A DNA stretch of 10,049 nucleotides from Actinomycetota bacterium. Its GTDB lineage: Bacteria; Actinomycetota; Humimicrobiia; Humimicrobiales; Humimicrobiaceae. Location: assembly GCA_023475715.1 (NCBI GenBank), contig JAMCVO010000180.1, positions 1 through 10,049 on the forward strand. Reading direction: 5' to 3'. The translations under genes and the position numbers were made by a program. Shown here piece after piece: positions 1-8,500 of the stretch. The notes under the pieces are model-generated. The model was not told where the DNA came from, did not search any database, and saw only the letters and a list, made by a program, of their open reading frames with translations. Every line of letters starts with the position of its first letter. Positions within the stretch are counted from its first letter, which is position 1.

Positions 1-741
1 TTTTTGGGAATATTTGTAGGGGTAATTAAGGAGGATGAAAAAGAAGCTTTAAATGTAGTGCGGGAAAGGCAAAAAGAACTTGTAGAAGGCTACAAGGCCG
101 ACTTTTCTAAATATTCAGGTACAGTTAATGCAAATCATATACATAATGTGTTCGAATCCATTCCGGCCCAGCTTTCAAAAGCTTTTGATGAAGAAGTTCC
201 CAAATATATTTTTAAAGGTGTCATTCCTAACCAGAAAGGATATGAAAGAATCTCGGGGCCACTCGGGTGGCTGGTAAAAGGCAGATTATGCATAAAAAGC
301 TTGATTGCATCAAGAGCCGAGCATCCTTTAAGAAGTTATTGCCAGGAAAATAAATTTAAGGCTTATCTTTTTGATATGGGCATACTTAACTGTATGCTAA
401 ATACTCCTCCCGAGGCCATACTTGCTGAAAGTTTAGGTTCATATAAAGGTTTTTTGGCGGAAAATTTTGTTGCTCAGGAATTATATTCTTATCTCAATAC
501 AGAACTCATCGCGTGGTCTGAGGGAAGATCTGAGATAGAATTTTTAATAAGTAAAAATGAACATATCATTCCACTGGAGGTAAAATCTTCCAACCGATCA
601 AGAAAGTCTAAAAGTCTGGATGTATTTGTAAACAAATATAAACCTGAGAGGGCTTATAAATTAAGTAGTCAAAATTTTGGAAAACAGGAAAAAAAGAATA
701 TTATTACTTTGCCAATTTATTTTTGTGGTAAATTAGTATAA
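1..741 (+). CDS. AAA ATPase with DUF4143 domain, C-terminal part (5' end outside window)
   Basis: The frame is open from the first base and ends with TAA at 739-741, so the gene enters from the left edge. The TTG at position 4 is not a credible start. About 245 residues are visible. They match the C-terminal half of the widespread AAA_14/DUF4143 family, whose full members are roughly 400-450 residues, with the P-loop domain in the missing part. Family landmarks seen in order are YKADFSKYS, a SIPAQLSK segment (a winged-helix-like linker in this family), KAYLFDMGIL, GFLAENFVAQEL, and the nuclease-like fold core EIEFLI ... IPLEVKSS. The last block resembles a PD-(D/E)XK core, but the usual acidic 'VDFL' appears as 'IEFL', so cleavage activity should not be assumed. 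The cellular role of this family is poorly defined. It is separated from the next gene by more than 300 bases and is probably unrelated to the genes on the right. Confidence 0.85.
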   Translation, partial: FLGIFVGVIKEDEKEALNVVRERQKELVEGYKADFSKYSGTVNANHIHNVFESIPAQLSKAFDEEVPKYIFKGVIPNQKGYERISGPLGWLVKGRLCIKSLIASRAEHPLRSYCQENKFKAYLFDMGILNCMLNTPPEAILAESLGSYKGFLAENFVAQELYSYLNTELIAWSEGRSEIEFLISKNEHIIPLEVKSSNRSRKSKSLDVFVNKYKPERAYKLSSQNFGKQEKKNIITLPIYFCGKLV

Positions 742-788
742 ATATCTTGATAAATGCTGGCAGAAAAATAAAAATTTTTATAATGTTA

Positions 789-886
789 AGTGTTAAAGCT
801 TGGATATATGTGGTATTGTATCACCATCACAATGAGAGAGCACGCTTAAGGTTTCATCCTAAGGTTAATCTCTCTTCTTTGACACT
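789..886. repeat. Nested inverted-repeat element, possible structured RNA
   Basis: An outer 10-base-pair stem can form between AGTGTTAAAG (789-798) and CTTTGACACT (877-886), with one G-U pair if transcribed from the plus strand. Inside it lie two further helices. ATTGT (815-819) can pair with ACAAT (829-833). GAGAGA (834-839) can pair with TCTCTC (869-874), and this second helix encloses CTTAAGG (845-851) against CCTAAGG (858-864), which has one mismatch and a six-base loop. The two inner hairpins sit side by side under one closing stem, so the fold is a multi-branched structure. No T-run follows, so it is not a typical terminator. It matches no riboswitch or RNA family that I recognise. It could be a non-coding RNA, a small non-autonomous repeat, or the folded 3' region of the ATPase transcript. 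Confidence 0.45.
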
Positions 887-995
887 CAGTTTAATCAAAA
901 ATAAATCCAGATAAACAAATTAGTTTTATGCCTACGAGGGATTTATATAAAAATTTTTAATATAGTCTTTTTAAATAGTAAAATTGTCTTCCATA

Positions 996-1062
996 TAGAT
1001 AAAATTTTTAATCCTATTTATAATCTTATATAATAATCGTATAATAACATTAGAATAATAGG
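996..1062 (+). promoter_or_regulatory. Promoter and possible operator of the toxin-antitoxin operon
   Basis: Three perfect TATAAT hexamers lie at 1019-1024, 1029-1034 and 1040-1045, about one helical turn apart. The first has a TAGATA -35-like hexamer (996-1001) at 17 bases and the third a TTTATA (1017-1022) at 17 bases; both match the TTGACA consensus at four of six positions. TATAATAA occurs as a direct repeat (1029-1036 and 1040-1047). CCTATT (1013-1018) and AATAGG (1057-1062) form a perfect 6-base inverted repeat flanking all three boxes. Phd/YefM-type antitoxins usually repress their own operon at repeats overlapping the promoter, so this arrangement may be the operator. Which box is used cannot be told from the sequence. 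Confidence 0.5.
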
Positions 1063-1065
1063 ATT

Positions 1066-1070
1066 GGAGG
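1066..1070 (+). promoter_or_regulatory. Shine-Dalgarno site of the antitoxin gene
   Basis: GGAGG lies 8 bases before the ATG at 1079. This fixes that ATG as the start. An in-frame TTG at 1064 overlaps the site itself and would leave no ribosome binding site of its own. Confidence 0.85.
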
Positions 1071-1078
1071 AACATAAA

Positions 1079-1348
1079 ATGATTATAAAATCATCCACAA
1101 CACTTCGTAATGACTACAACACTGTTGCCAAGCTTGCCCATGAAAAAAAAGAGCCGGTATATATTACCAGAAACGGCGAAGGGGATATTGTTGTTATGAG
1201 CATAGAAGCATTTGAACGCAGAGAAGCTATGCTTGACTTGCGTGAAAAACTCTTGTTTGCAGAACAGCAGCGTCTTGCAGGAGAGCCTACAATTTCACTT
1301 GAAGTAGCTAATAAACGATTGAAGGATAAAATAGATGAAAAAGTATGA
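1079..1348 (+). CDS. Type II antitoxin, Phd/YefM family
   Basis: This 89-residue protein is predicted to bind and neutralise the toxin encoded next and to repress the shared promoter. The N-terminal part shows the Phd/YefM pattern: a short strand and helix (TTLRNDYNTVAKLA, residues 7-20), then EPVYITRNG (25-33) and DIVVMSIEAFE (36-46), the usual strand-turn-strand with the 'R-N-G' turn and the 'S/M-x-E-x-F/Y' end. Residues 50-89 are rich in charged and helical residues and would be the toxin-wrapping tail. The start is the ATG with GGAGG 8 bases upstream, which gives a typical family length. The 3' end overlaps the toxin gene by 14 bases, the usual coupling in such pairs. Base composition is visibly less AT-rich than in the genes from 1692 on, which suggests a separate origin. 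Confidence 0.92.
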   Translation: MIIKSSTTLRNDYNTVAKLAHEKKEPVYITRNGEGDIVVMSIEAFERREAMLDLREKLLFAEQQRLAGEPTISLEVANKRLKDKIDEKV

Positions 1349-1652
1349 CGTAGAGCTGCTTCCTGCTGCTTATGCAGACCTGGATGAGATATTTGATTAT
1401 ATCATGGTGGATAATCCACAAGCAGCAACTGAAATGCTCGAAAGTATTATGAAGTCTCTACGTCGTCTTGAAGATTTTCCACATTCCGGGGCTCCGCTAG
1501 TTGACCGTTCAATGAAAAATTTTAATTTTAAAATGGTTGTTATTGATCCTTATATAGCATTCTACCGGTTCATTAATGGTAAAGTCATTATTTACCGCAT
1601 TTTACATTGCGCAAGGAATTATCCACATTTGCTTAAAGGATCTATAAAATAG
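1335..1652 (+). CDS. Type II toxin, RelE/ParE family
   Basis: This 105-residue protein has the typical length and layout of the RelE/ParE fold. It has an opening strand (YDVELLPAAYADLDEIFDYI, residues 4-23), two helices (about 27-47), the FPHSGAPL turn (48-55), and the strands FKMVVIDPYIAFYRF and KVIIYRILHCARNYPHLL (65-100). The RILH-x-A-R-(N/D)-Y ending is characteristic of the ParE-like branch. Members inhibit DNA gyrase (ParE) or cut mRNA on the ribosome (RelE); the sequence does not settle which. AAGGA at 1322-1326 lies 8 bases before the ATG. Together with the 14-base overlap with the antitoxin gene, this supports coupled translation. No frameshift or missing end is seen, so the toxin appears intact. 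The next gene starts 39 bases downstream. Confidence 0.92.
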   Translation: MKKYDVELLPAAYADLDEIFDYIMVDNPQAATEMLESIMKSLRRLEDFPHSGAPLVDRSMKNFNFKMVVIDPYIAFYRFINGKVIIYRILHCARNYPHLLKGSIK

Positions 1653-1691
1653 CAGTTAATATAATTATAGAAAAAATTATGAAAATAAAAC

Positions 1692-2978
1692 ATGAATAAA
1701 TATTTTCTTCATGATGCTAGGCAGTTAGACAGTTTACCATTTAAATCAAAAATTGATCTGATAATAACTTCTCCTCCATACTTCGATATGAAGGATTATG
1801 GTTCAAAGAATCAAATAGGATTTGGACAGATATATGATAAATATCTTGATGATATAGAAACTGTATTTAATAAATGCTTTTCTGTATCTAAAGAAAACTG
1901 TAGCTTGTGGGTGATAGTTGATATCTTAAAAAAAGATGGTGAGATTAAACTACTGCCGTTTGACATGGCGCAAAGGATACAAAAAAGTGAGTGGAAATTA
2001 AGAGATATTATTATTTGGCAGAAGGATAAAACTATTCCCTACACCCACAAGGGTGAAATGAGGAATATATTTGAATATATACTTTACTTTACTAAGTCGA
2101 AACAATTTAAATTTTATAGGGAAAGAATCACATCAATTAATGATTTAAAGGAATGGTGGCAAAGGTATCCTGAAAGATATAGTCCAAATGGTAAATCGCC
2201 GACAAATATTTGGGATTTCCCTATTCCATTACAAGGTAGCTGGGGTAAACGATATATTAAGCATTTTTGTCCTCTGCCAGAACGACTGATCGAGAGAATA
2301 ATCGACCTATCTTCTGATATTAACGATATTGTATTTGATCCTTTTGCTGGATCCGGTGCTGTTCTATCTACTGCTTATAAACTTCGACGACAATATGTTG
2401 GGTGTGATTTAAATAGTTCATATAAAAAGATGTTTTTAAATTATATTAAAAAAATTCAACCGATAAATGTAAAAGCTATATATGAAAGTAGAGCAGTTAA
2501 GAAATATTCTAAGATTATCGAAAAGTTAAGGATCCTTAAATTCCCTAAAAAACTCTATTTGATATATCGAAAAAAATACCCGGAAGACAACTCTATATAC
2601 GGCATATTTGCAATTCCAATCTCTCAAAAGGCAACTAAACTACCCAAGAATAAATTTACTTCATGCACCTATATCATTATTTCTTTAGATGGTCCTTTAG
2701 ACATTGTTTCTCGGCTGCAGCAAATTGCAGAAAATAAACCACTTTCCAAATATGGTATAGATTTTAATTTTAAGGTAGTTGGAATCAAAGAAGCTTTAAA
2801 ATTAGCCAAACAGAATATTAAAACGTTATGGCGATATGATAATGGCATAACATACAGGAGTGGAAAAAGTGTTTCTGGTCTGACAATAGAAGAAATATTA
2901 AAGCATAGAGATAAGAAATTTCCGCCCATATATTCGGCTATAAATATTAAAAAGGATGAATTAGAATTGCCTATATAA
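1692..2978 (+). CDS. DNA methyltransferase, beta-class N4-cytosine or N6-adenine type
   Basis: The protein has 428 residues and would transfer a methyl group from S-adenosylmethionine to an exocyclic amino group in DNA. The catalytic motif IV, TSPPY (26-30, in LIITSPPYFDMKDYG), lies at the N-terminus. The AdoMet-binding motif I, FDPFAGSG (215-222), followed by GCDLN (237-241), lies near the middle, with HFCPLPERLIERII (191-204) just before it. This IV-before-I order is the beta class (N6_N4_Mtase family), with the target-recognition region between about 95 and 190. TSPPY is common in N4-cytosine enzymes, but N6-adenine activity is possible. Residues about 255-428 form a C-terminal extension that I do not recognise. 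The start has no clear Shine-Dalgarno; a TATAAT at 1660-1665 could give a short-leader transcript. The gene is 90 bases upstream of the drmE-like gene, so it is probably the self-marking enzyme of that system. Confidence 0.88.
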   Translation: MNKYFLHDARQLDSLPFKSKIDLIITSPPYFDMKDYGSKNQIGFGQIYDKYLDDIETVFNKCFSVSKENCSLWVIVDILKKDGEIKLLPFDMAQRIQKSEWKLRDIIIWQKDKTIPYTHKGEMRNIFEYILYFTKSKQFKFYRERITSINDLKEWWQRYPERYSPNGKSPTNIWDFPIPLQGSWGKRYIKHFCPLPERLIERIIDLSSDINDIVFDPFAGSGAVLSTAYKLRRQYVGCDLNSSYKKMFLNYIKKIQPINVKAIYESRAVKKYSKIIEKLRILKFPKKLYLIYRKKYPEDNSIYGIFAIPISQKATKLPKNKFTSCTYIIISLDGPLDIVSRLQQIAENKPLSKYGIDFNFKVVGIKEALKLAKQNIKTLWRYDNGITYRSGKSVSGLTIEEILKHRDKKFPPIYSAINIKKDELELPI

Positions 2979-3068
2979 CCAAGAATGTAGCTATTTATAC
3001 TAACCATAGGTATCTAAATTGTCCATGAGTATTTGAATAAAAGGTTTAGTATTGAGTAATCGTTAAAA

Positions 3069-5516
3069 ATGGCATATCAATGGATAACTAAAATCCCATA
3101 TCGGCGAGATGGTCTTTTTGAAAAGTTTGCAAGTCCGGACGAAGGATGGCGCATTTCAGATGGACAAAGTAGCTTTGACGTTCCTCTTGGTAAATTGGAT
3201 GCAGCCGCATACAGAATTCTTGCAAATGCCATTGAAAATAATAAACATGTAGTTATTGCATTACCCCGAGTTAAGACAGGTGTAAGCCTTAGCATAATAG
3301 CCTACCTTGTCGTTAATAGGTTTATCAAACAAAGCGGGAGAACACTTAAAGATTTCCTTCCGATATCTCTAGATAATGCTCAAAGCATAATAATCGCAAC
3401 TCAAAACAGAAAATTGCGTGATTTTTTCTTACTATCAAGTTTAAGGTTTGCAAATACTGATTTTCCCTTTACATACTTTCCAATTTATAGACTTAACCAC
3501 GCAGGAGACCTTATGCCATTGGTAACAAGAAATGAATCAAAAGGGCGAATTAGTTTAAATCCTATCGTTTTTTATCACCTAGATGAATTAGAAAGTTATC
3601 CTCAATCACTTGAAAATGGATGTTTACTCGGTGAGTTAATAGAAACAAACTCAATAGACCTTGCTAAGAAAATATGTAGATTTATAAATGCAGTTCATAT
3701 CAAATCAAGCTTATTACTTATTAATCAATTTTCTGAAAATACACTCTCAGTATTAAGAGAAAACGGTTTCCACATTATAACTTTTGGGGTTAGTGATATT
3801 CTAGAGGATGTTTCTAGTAATAATCTAAAAAATTTACCTTCTCTATGTAGTTCACTTACAACATTTCCCAAGAGTATTACTTTAAGGTTGCATTTAATTG
3901 AAGACAAAACGATTGATACTAACCTAGCAAAGATATTAGTAATTTTGTTGTCTTTAAATAAGAAGTTCTACAATAACAAGCCTAGGTTACTCATGAAGGC
4001 ATGGGGAATTTTCTATTTATTAAAAGATTTGTGTGTTCCTCTATATAGTTTTGAGCTTTATAGGAAAAGAAACCCTTGGTTAAGAACTATTAAATACAGT
4101 ATTCAACAAACGTTTCAGTTTCCTCTTAATAAATTAGATGAGTCCTCTCAGAGCATATTGGCACCCATTTGGGGAACTTTGGAGTCTGAATTCTGCGAGC
4201 TTTATAATTACTTAGAAACGAAAAATCCCAAATATGATTTTTTATTAGGTTTATTAAATGACTCAAAAGATGATACGTGCTCGGTGGTATTTTCTTCACG
4301 AGGACAAACAGAAGTCTTTAAAGAAGAATTACTTTTAAAAAAGGTAGGTAAGGAGGAAGAGAACGCTAATAAGATAGCTGTTTTTTTTATTAATGAACTT
4401 ATCAACAACTCAGAATCTTGCAAAGATATGCTTTTATCCGGCATTTGGAAAAGATCAGATGAACCAAAAATATTTTCTTTACTTCCTCATAAGATAAATG
4501 TTATTTGCTATAGTTCCGAACTACCTGTCATGCCTTCTTTGTTATACAGAGTTAATAAAAAGAACATTACTGAATGGAGTAGCGAAACTTCTAAATCGCT
4601 GCAGTTTATTCAGTTCAACATTAATGTGAATGATGATACTACAGATAATGATTGGTTAACTCCCGATAGCGACGCGCAGTTTTTCATTGATTATTTTAAG
4701 GAATTTGCGCCCCCGGCCCAGGATGGACTGCCAGATCTTGATAAATATGATTGGTTATCAGTATCTGCAGATGAAGATGAAGAGGAAGAATCAGATGTTC
4801 AAAATATCTCAAATGAAGAGGAAAAAATAGCTGCCTATAAAGTCGTATTGGAAAACGATAGGACTATCTTTATTCCAACCGATCAGGAAGTGATGGTGTA
4901 TTCAGAAGATGGTGAAATTCAATCTAAACTCTCTGGAGCTCTCGAACCGGGAGATATTATCCTCCTATATTCACCGGAGCAAAACCGTGAAATGTTTGAA
5001 AGTGTGTTACAAAGAACACAAGAGCTTTCAAAAGTGGATCCAAGAATAATGTCTATTTGGAAAACTGCTTTAAAAACTCTTAGAGAAAAATATGATATTA
5101 ATAACCACAATTCCCTAAAGGTATATCTTAGTGATTTAAAGCAAAACAATTGCAGTAAAACCGAACAAGCAGTGAAAATGTGGCTTAGAGGAGTTACCCT
5201 TGCCCCCAGAGATCGGGTGGATATTGAGTGTCTCCTTAATCTTGTTGAATATAAAAATGTTTTTCCTTTATCTCGTTTGATTCATCGTGAGATAGAAAAT
5301 ATCCGCCTATTTCATAGAATACTAGGTAAAAGGCTTAAGGAAAAATTGGGTAGTTTAATTAGGGGAGAAAGACCCCAACAAGCTGAATATAAAGAACTAA
5401 TTGATCGAGAAATAGATGAAATATTAGAAATGGCCGAACCTATTGCTATAAAAGAAATATCAAAAGATATAAAATATGTACAAAAGAACGAATTAAGAAT
5501 TAATGTTTTTGGATAA
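3069..5516 (+). CDS. drmE: DISARM-associated DrmE-like protein, degenerate helicase-like
   Basis: This 815-residue protein is called DrmE mainly because it directly precedes a drmA-type gene and has a suitable size and layout; its biochemical role is not established. The N-terminal half looks like a decayed SF2 helicase. HVVIALPRVKTGVSLS (60-75) sits where a Walker A loop would be but lacks the G-K-T/S core. SIIIATQNRKLRDFFL (106-121) resembles motif Ia, and NPIVFYHLDELESY (164-177) resembles motif II without a true DExH. A second RecA-like core may begin at CSVVFSSRGQTEVF (about 404-417). An acidic tract (568-576) precedes a C-terminal domain with the strand-rich block EPGDIILLYSP and a helical, charged end. 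An in-frame stop at 3057-3059 makes the ATG at 3069 the only plausible start; no clear Shine-Dalgarno is seen. The stop is doubled (TAA TAA), and drmA starts 5 bases after the first TAA. Confidence 0.68.
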   Translation: MAYQWITKIPYRRDGLFEKFASPDEGWRISDGQSSFDVPLGKLDAAAYRILANAIENNKHVVIALPRVKTGVSLSIIAYLVVNRFIKQSGRTLKDFLPISLDNAQSIIIATQNRKLRDFFLLSSLRFANTDFPFTYFPIYRLNHAGDLMPLVTRNESKGRISLNPIVFYHLDELESYPQSLENGCLLGELIETNSIDLAKKICRFINAVHIKSSLLLINQFSENTLSVLRENGFHIITFGVSDILEDVSSNNLKNLPSLCSSLTTFPKSITLRLHLIEDKTIDTNLAKILVILLSLNKKFYNNKPRLLMKAWGIFYLLKDLCVPLYSFELYRKRNPWLRTIKYSIQQTFQFPLNKLDESSQSILAPIWGTLESEFCELYNYLETKNPKYDFLLGLLNDSKDDTCSVVFSSRGQTEVFKEELLLKKVGKEEENANKIAVFFINELINNSESCKDMLLSGIWKRSDEPKIFSLLPHKINVICYSSELPVMPSLLYRVNKKNITEWSSETSKSLQFIQFNINVNDDTTDNDWLTPDSDAQFFIDYFKEFAPPAQDGLPDLDKYDWLSVSADEDEEEESDVQNISNEEEKIAAYKVVLENDRTIFIPTDQEVMVYSEDGEIQSKLSGALEPGDIILLYSPEQNREMFESVLQRTQELSKVDPRIMSIWKTALKTLREKYDINNHNSLKVYLSDLKQNNCSKTEQAVKMWLRGVTLAPRDRVDIECLLNLVEYKNVFPLSRLIHREIENIRLFHRILGKRLKEKLGSLIRGERPQQAEYKELIDREIDEILEMAEPIAIKEISKDIKYVQKNELRINVFG

Positions 5517-5521
5517 TAAAT

Positions 5522-8500
5522 ATGAATGCTCAATTTACAACTTTCGAGGAGGAATACAAAAAGATCCTTGCTGTAAAAGATATTATTACGAATCAATTAT
5601 CTGGGGAAGATGAGTCTAACTGCTTTGATCAAGAACCATCGAGGAAATATTGTATAGGGATTATTACACCACTTTCCGAAGATGAAACGAGCTTAGCAGA
5701 AGAAAAACAAAAATGGATTTTAAAAAGAAGACCGAATTCTTTAGGGTTTGAAGCAAGGATCTTTTTGTATTCCTCGACCTTCTGTCTAAAAATAAAGATT
5801 TTATTTTCAGCCTATTATCGGAGTGTGCCAACTTTTCAGGAACAATTAGAAAGTCTCAATCTTAAAGATAATATAAATGTTGCCCAAGACACAACAAAAG
5901 TAAGATTAAGGCAAAAATTTACTCGTGTTGATTTATCTCTAGATAACATAGTTTTTAATGTAACTATTCCTAATGGAAAAATTTTTCAGGATATAGATTC
6001 AGCTGTAATAACCAATCAAATTAACCAAAAGTTGTCTGAACTTGCAGAGGATATTAGAAATAAGTCAGATTGTTGGATAATAGGGCAAAAAGAGCCCACC
6101 ATTCCTCTTTCTTCTTTGCAATCGAAAGAAACATATTTACGTTTTTTACCAATTGGAGAAAAAGAGGCGCCTAATTGGAAAGTAAAAGCAGGTATCAAAA
6201 TATGGCCTTCGGAAGACGATCACTGGAGATTGAGTTTACTTATCTCAAACGAGACCGATCCTAGCGAAAATCAGCATCAATCGTCTTTATTTAATGTAAA
6301 AATTACATGCGAACTCAATGATGCTGAATATGTTTCAGTGCCGTTTAAAGCTGCAGTATTAGATTATAGATATAATACAAGAAGTTGGGGCAAGGGTATC
6401 AATTGCGTCTTGGAAGTGAAGGATAAGATATTAGCAAATACAGAAACAACACCCATTTATTTTCAACCAAGAACTATTTCCCGAATGAAAATGGATGAAG
6501 CATGTAATTTTAAGAAACTAAGAAGTAATGAGTATTTATATACATTAGAAGAGATAGTAGATTGGTTAGTACAATATGCAAATGAGTGGAGACAAGAAAA
6601 TAACATGCATAAAGATGATACAAATTACCAATCCAGAGTAAATAGTTATGAAGACTTTATTAAAGAAATTAATAGGTTCAAATTTGGAATAGAAGCGTTA
6701 AAAAAAGATGAACGATTATCAAACTCTTTCCGTTTAATGAATGAAGTATTTTCCAGAGGTGATAATAAAAATTGGCGTTTATTTCAACTTGTATTTATTG
6801 TTACTCAAATGTCGTCCTTACTAGCCCGAGAGAATCAGCAACCTGAATACTTAGAAGAATTAAAAAAAGTTGATGTACTGTGGTATCTAACAGGTGGAGG
6901 AAAGACCGAGGCATACTTTGGCGTTATCATAACAGCTATGTTCTTCGATAGGTTTCGTGGAAAGTCTAGGGGGGTTACTGCGTGGCTTAGGTATCCATTG
7001 AGAATGTTGAGTATACAGCAATTACAACGACTTGTAGATATTGTTGTCCAAGCAGAATGTGTGAGGTTAGAATCTAAAGCTGAATCATTACTAAATTCCG
7101 ACCCGTTCAGTATTGGATATTATGTAGGCTCAGGTAATACTCCAAATGAATTGACACTACCACCTTCTTTTAAGTCCCAAGATCCGATAATGAAGTATAA
7201 GGAAGAGGTAGATAAAACAAGCGACATAAATGAACTGAAACTTCTTGTACTTCAGCGCTGTCCGTATTGTAAATCCAACAATTTAAAAATAGTTGTTGAT
7301 ACAGAACAAATTAGAATCCGTCATGTATGTAAAGATTGTAAAAAAGAAGCGCCAATTTATATTTCTGACTCTGAAATATACAGATATGTACCATCTGTTA
7401 TCGTTGGAACCGTAGATCGTTTAGCAAGAGCAGGACAAATTAGTTTATTTAATCACTTATATGGTCTATTTACTCATAAATGTTCAAAACACGGCTATTT
7501 GAGCTTTGGACAATGTGTTGAACCAATTTGTACAGTCAATAGAAATTCTTATGTGAAATTAGATCCTTTATATGATCCATCTCCTGCCCTTTTATTACAA
7601 GATGAATTGCATTTGCTGAAAGAAAGTCTAGGAACTTACGATGCTCACTATGAAACTTTCCTAGATTTGTTATCTAAAAAGATTGGTAATGGGCTTCCTT
7701 CTAAACGATTGGCTGCAACCGCGACTATTGAAGGGTATAAGGAGCATGTATGGGAATTATATGGAAAAGATGCGATTAGATTTCCAGTTAAAGGCCGTGG
7801 AGAATATGATACTGCATATATGGAACCTTCAAAAAATGAAAAATATGCCAGGATGTATATGGGAATAATGCCTACAGGAACTAATACTGAAGAAACTGTA
7901 TCAACTATTTTAAAGACATTGAAAATTTATACTGCAGAATCTATGAAAAGCGAGGTTTGGTCTGATTCAATTATAAGCAATTATGATTTAGGACTTGCTT
8001 ATGTCAATGAAAAGAATACTGCAGGAAACTTAAGGTCGAGATGGGATGAATTTAGCGATATTCATGATGTTCAAGTACTAACGGGAGATAAAGGGTTAGG
8101 TGAAGTGAGATCTGTGATTGGAAGAGTTGAATCAGACGAGAAAAAAGAATTTGAAGATAGGCTTAGAGCAATCGTTGCGACCAGCATTATTAGTCATGGA
8201 GTAGATTTGTCTAGACTTAACTTTATGGCGTTCTGCGGAATGCCAAACCATGCCTCAGATTATATACAAGCCTCAAGTCGTGTGGGAAGAAGCCATATTG
8301 GAGTTGTTTTTACAGTATTTCGTCCCGACAACAATCGAGAGCGAAATATTTATCAACGATTTTATGAATATCATGAGAGGTTATATCAATTAGTTCAACC
8401 TGTACCTATTAATAGATTTTCTGAATCATCCGTAAAAAGAACGTTACCAGGAATATTAAGTTCTTGTATTTTGAATATATTATCCTATCAGAAGAAGAAG

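Larger units (their letters stand above)
742..1078. other. Intergenic region between ATPase and toxin-antitoxin pair
   Basis: This very AT-rich stretch contains a nested inverted-repeat element (789-886) and the promoter region of the toxin-antitoxin pair (about 996-1062). It also holds three similar A/T tracts of the type AAAATTTTTAA (near 770-780, 950-960 and 1001-1011). The only open frame of note is a 43-codon ATG frame at 783-914 without a ribosome binding site, which I do not call as a gene. No tRNA, rRNA or convincing Rho-independent terminator with a T-tract is visible. Confidence 0.7.

Noticed and set aside
4..6. TTG start for the ATPase fragment
   Set aside because: The frame is open to base 1 and the protein begins in the middle of the family's conserved layout, so the true start lies outside the window.
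742..790. Rho-independent terminator after the ATPase gene
   Set aside because: Only an A-tract/T-tract pairing (AAAAATTTTT) is present, with no GC-containing stem followed by a T-run.
783..914. 43-codon ATG open frame across the inverted-repeat element
   Set aside because: It has no ribosome binding site and no recognisable protein pattern, and it overlaps a segment whose base pairing better explains its constraint.
1064..1078. Earlier TTG start for the antitoxin
   Set aside because: The TTG overlaps the GGAGG site at 1066-1070, which is ideally placed for the ATG at 1079.
2669..3007. Minus-strand open frame opposite the end of the methyltransferase
   Set aside because: It lies almost wholly within the methyltransferase gene and has a low-complexity hydrophobic translation without family motifs. 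It is a shadow.
2979..3068. Promoter in the gap before the drmE-like gene
   Set aside because: A TTGTCC at 3019-3024 is present, but no -10 hexamer at usable spacing. The support is too weak to call.
7683..7868. Plus-strand 61-codon frame inside drmA
   Set aside because: It is an alternative frame within the conserved helicase core, without a ribosome binding site.
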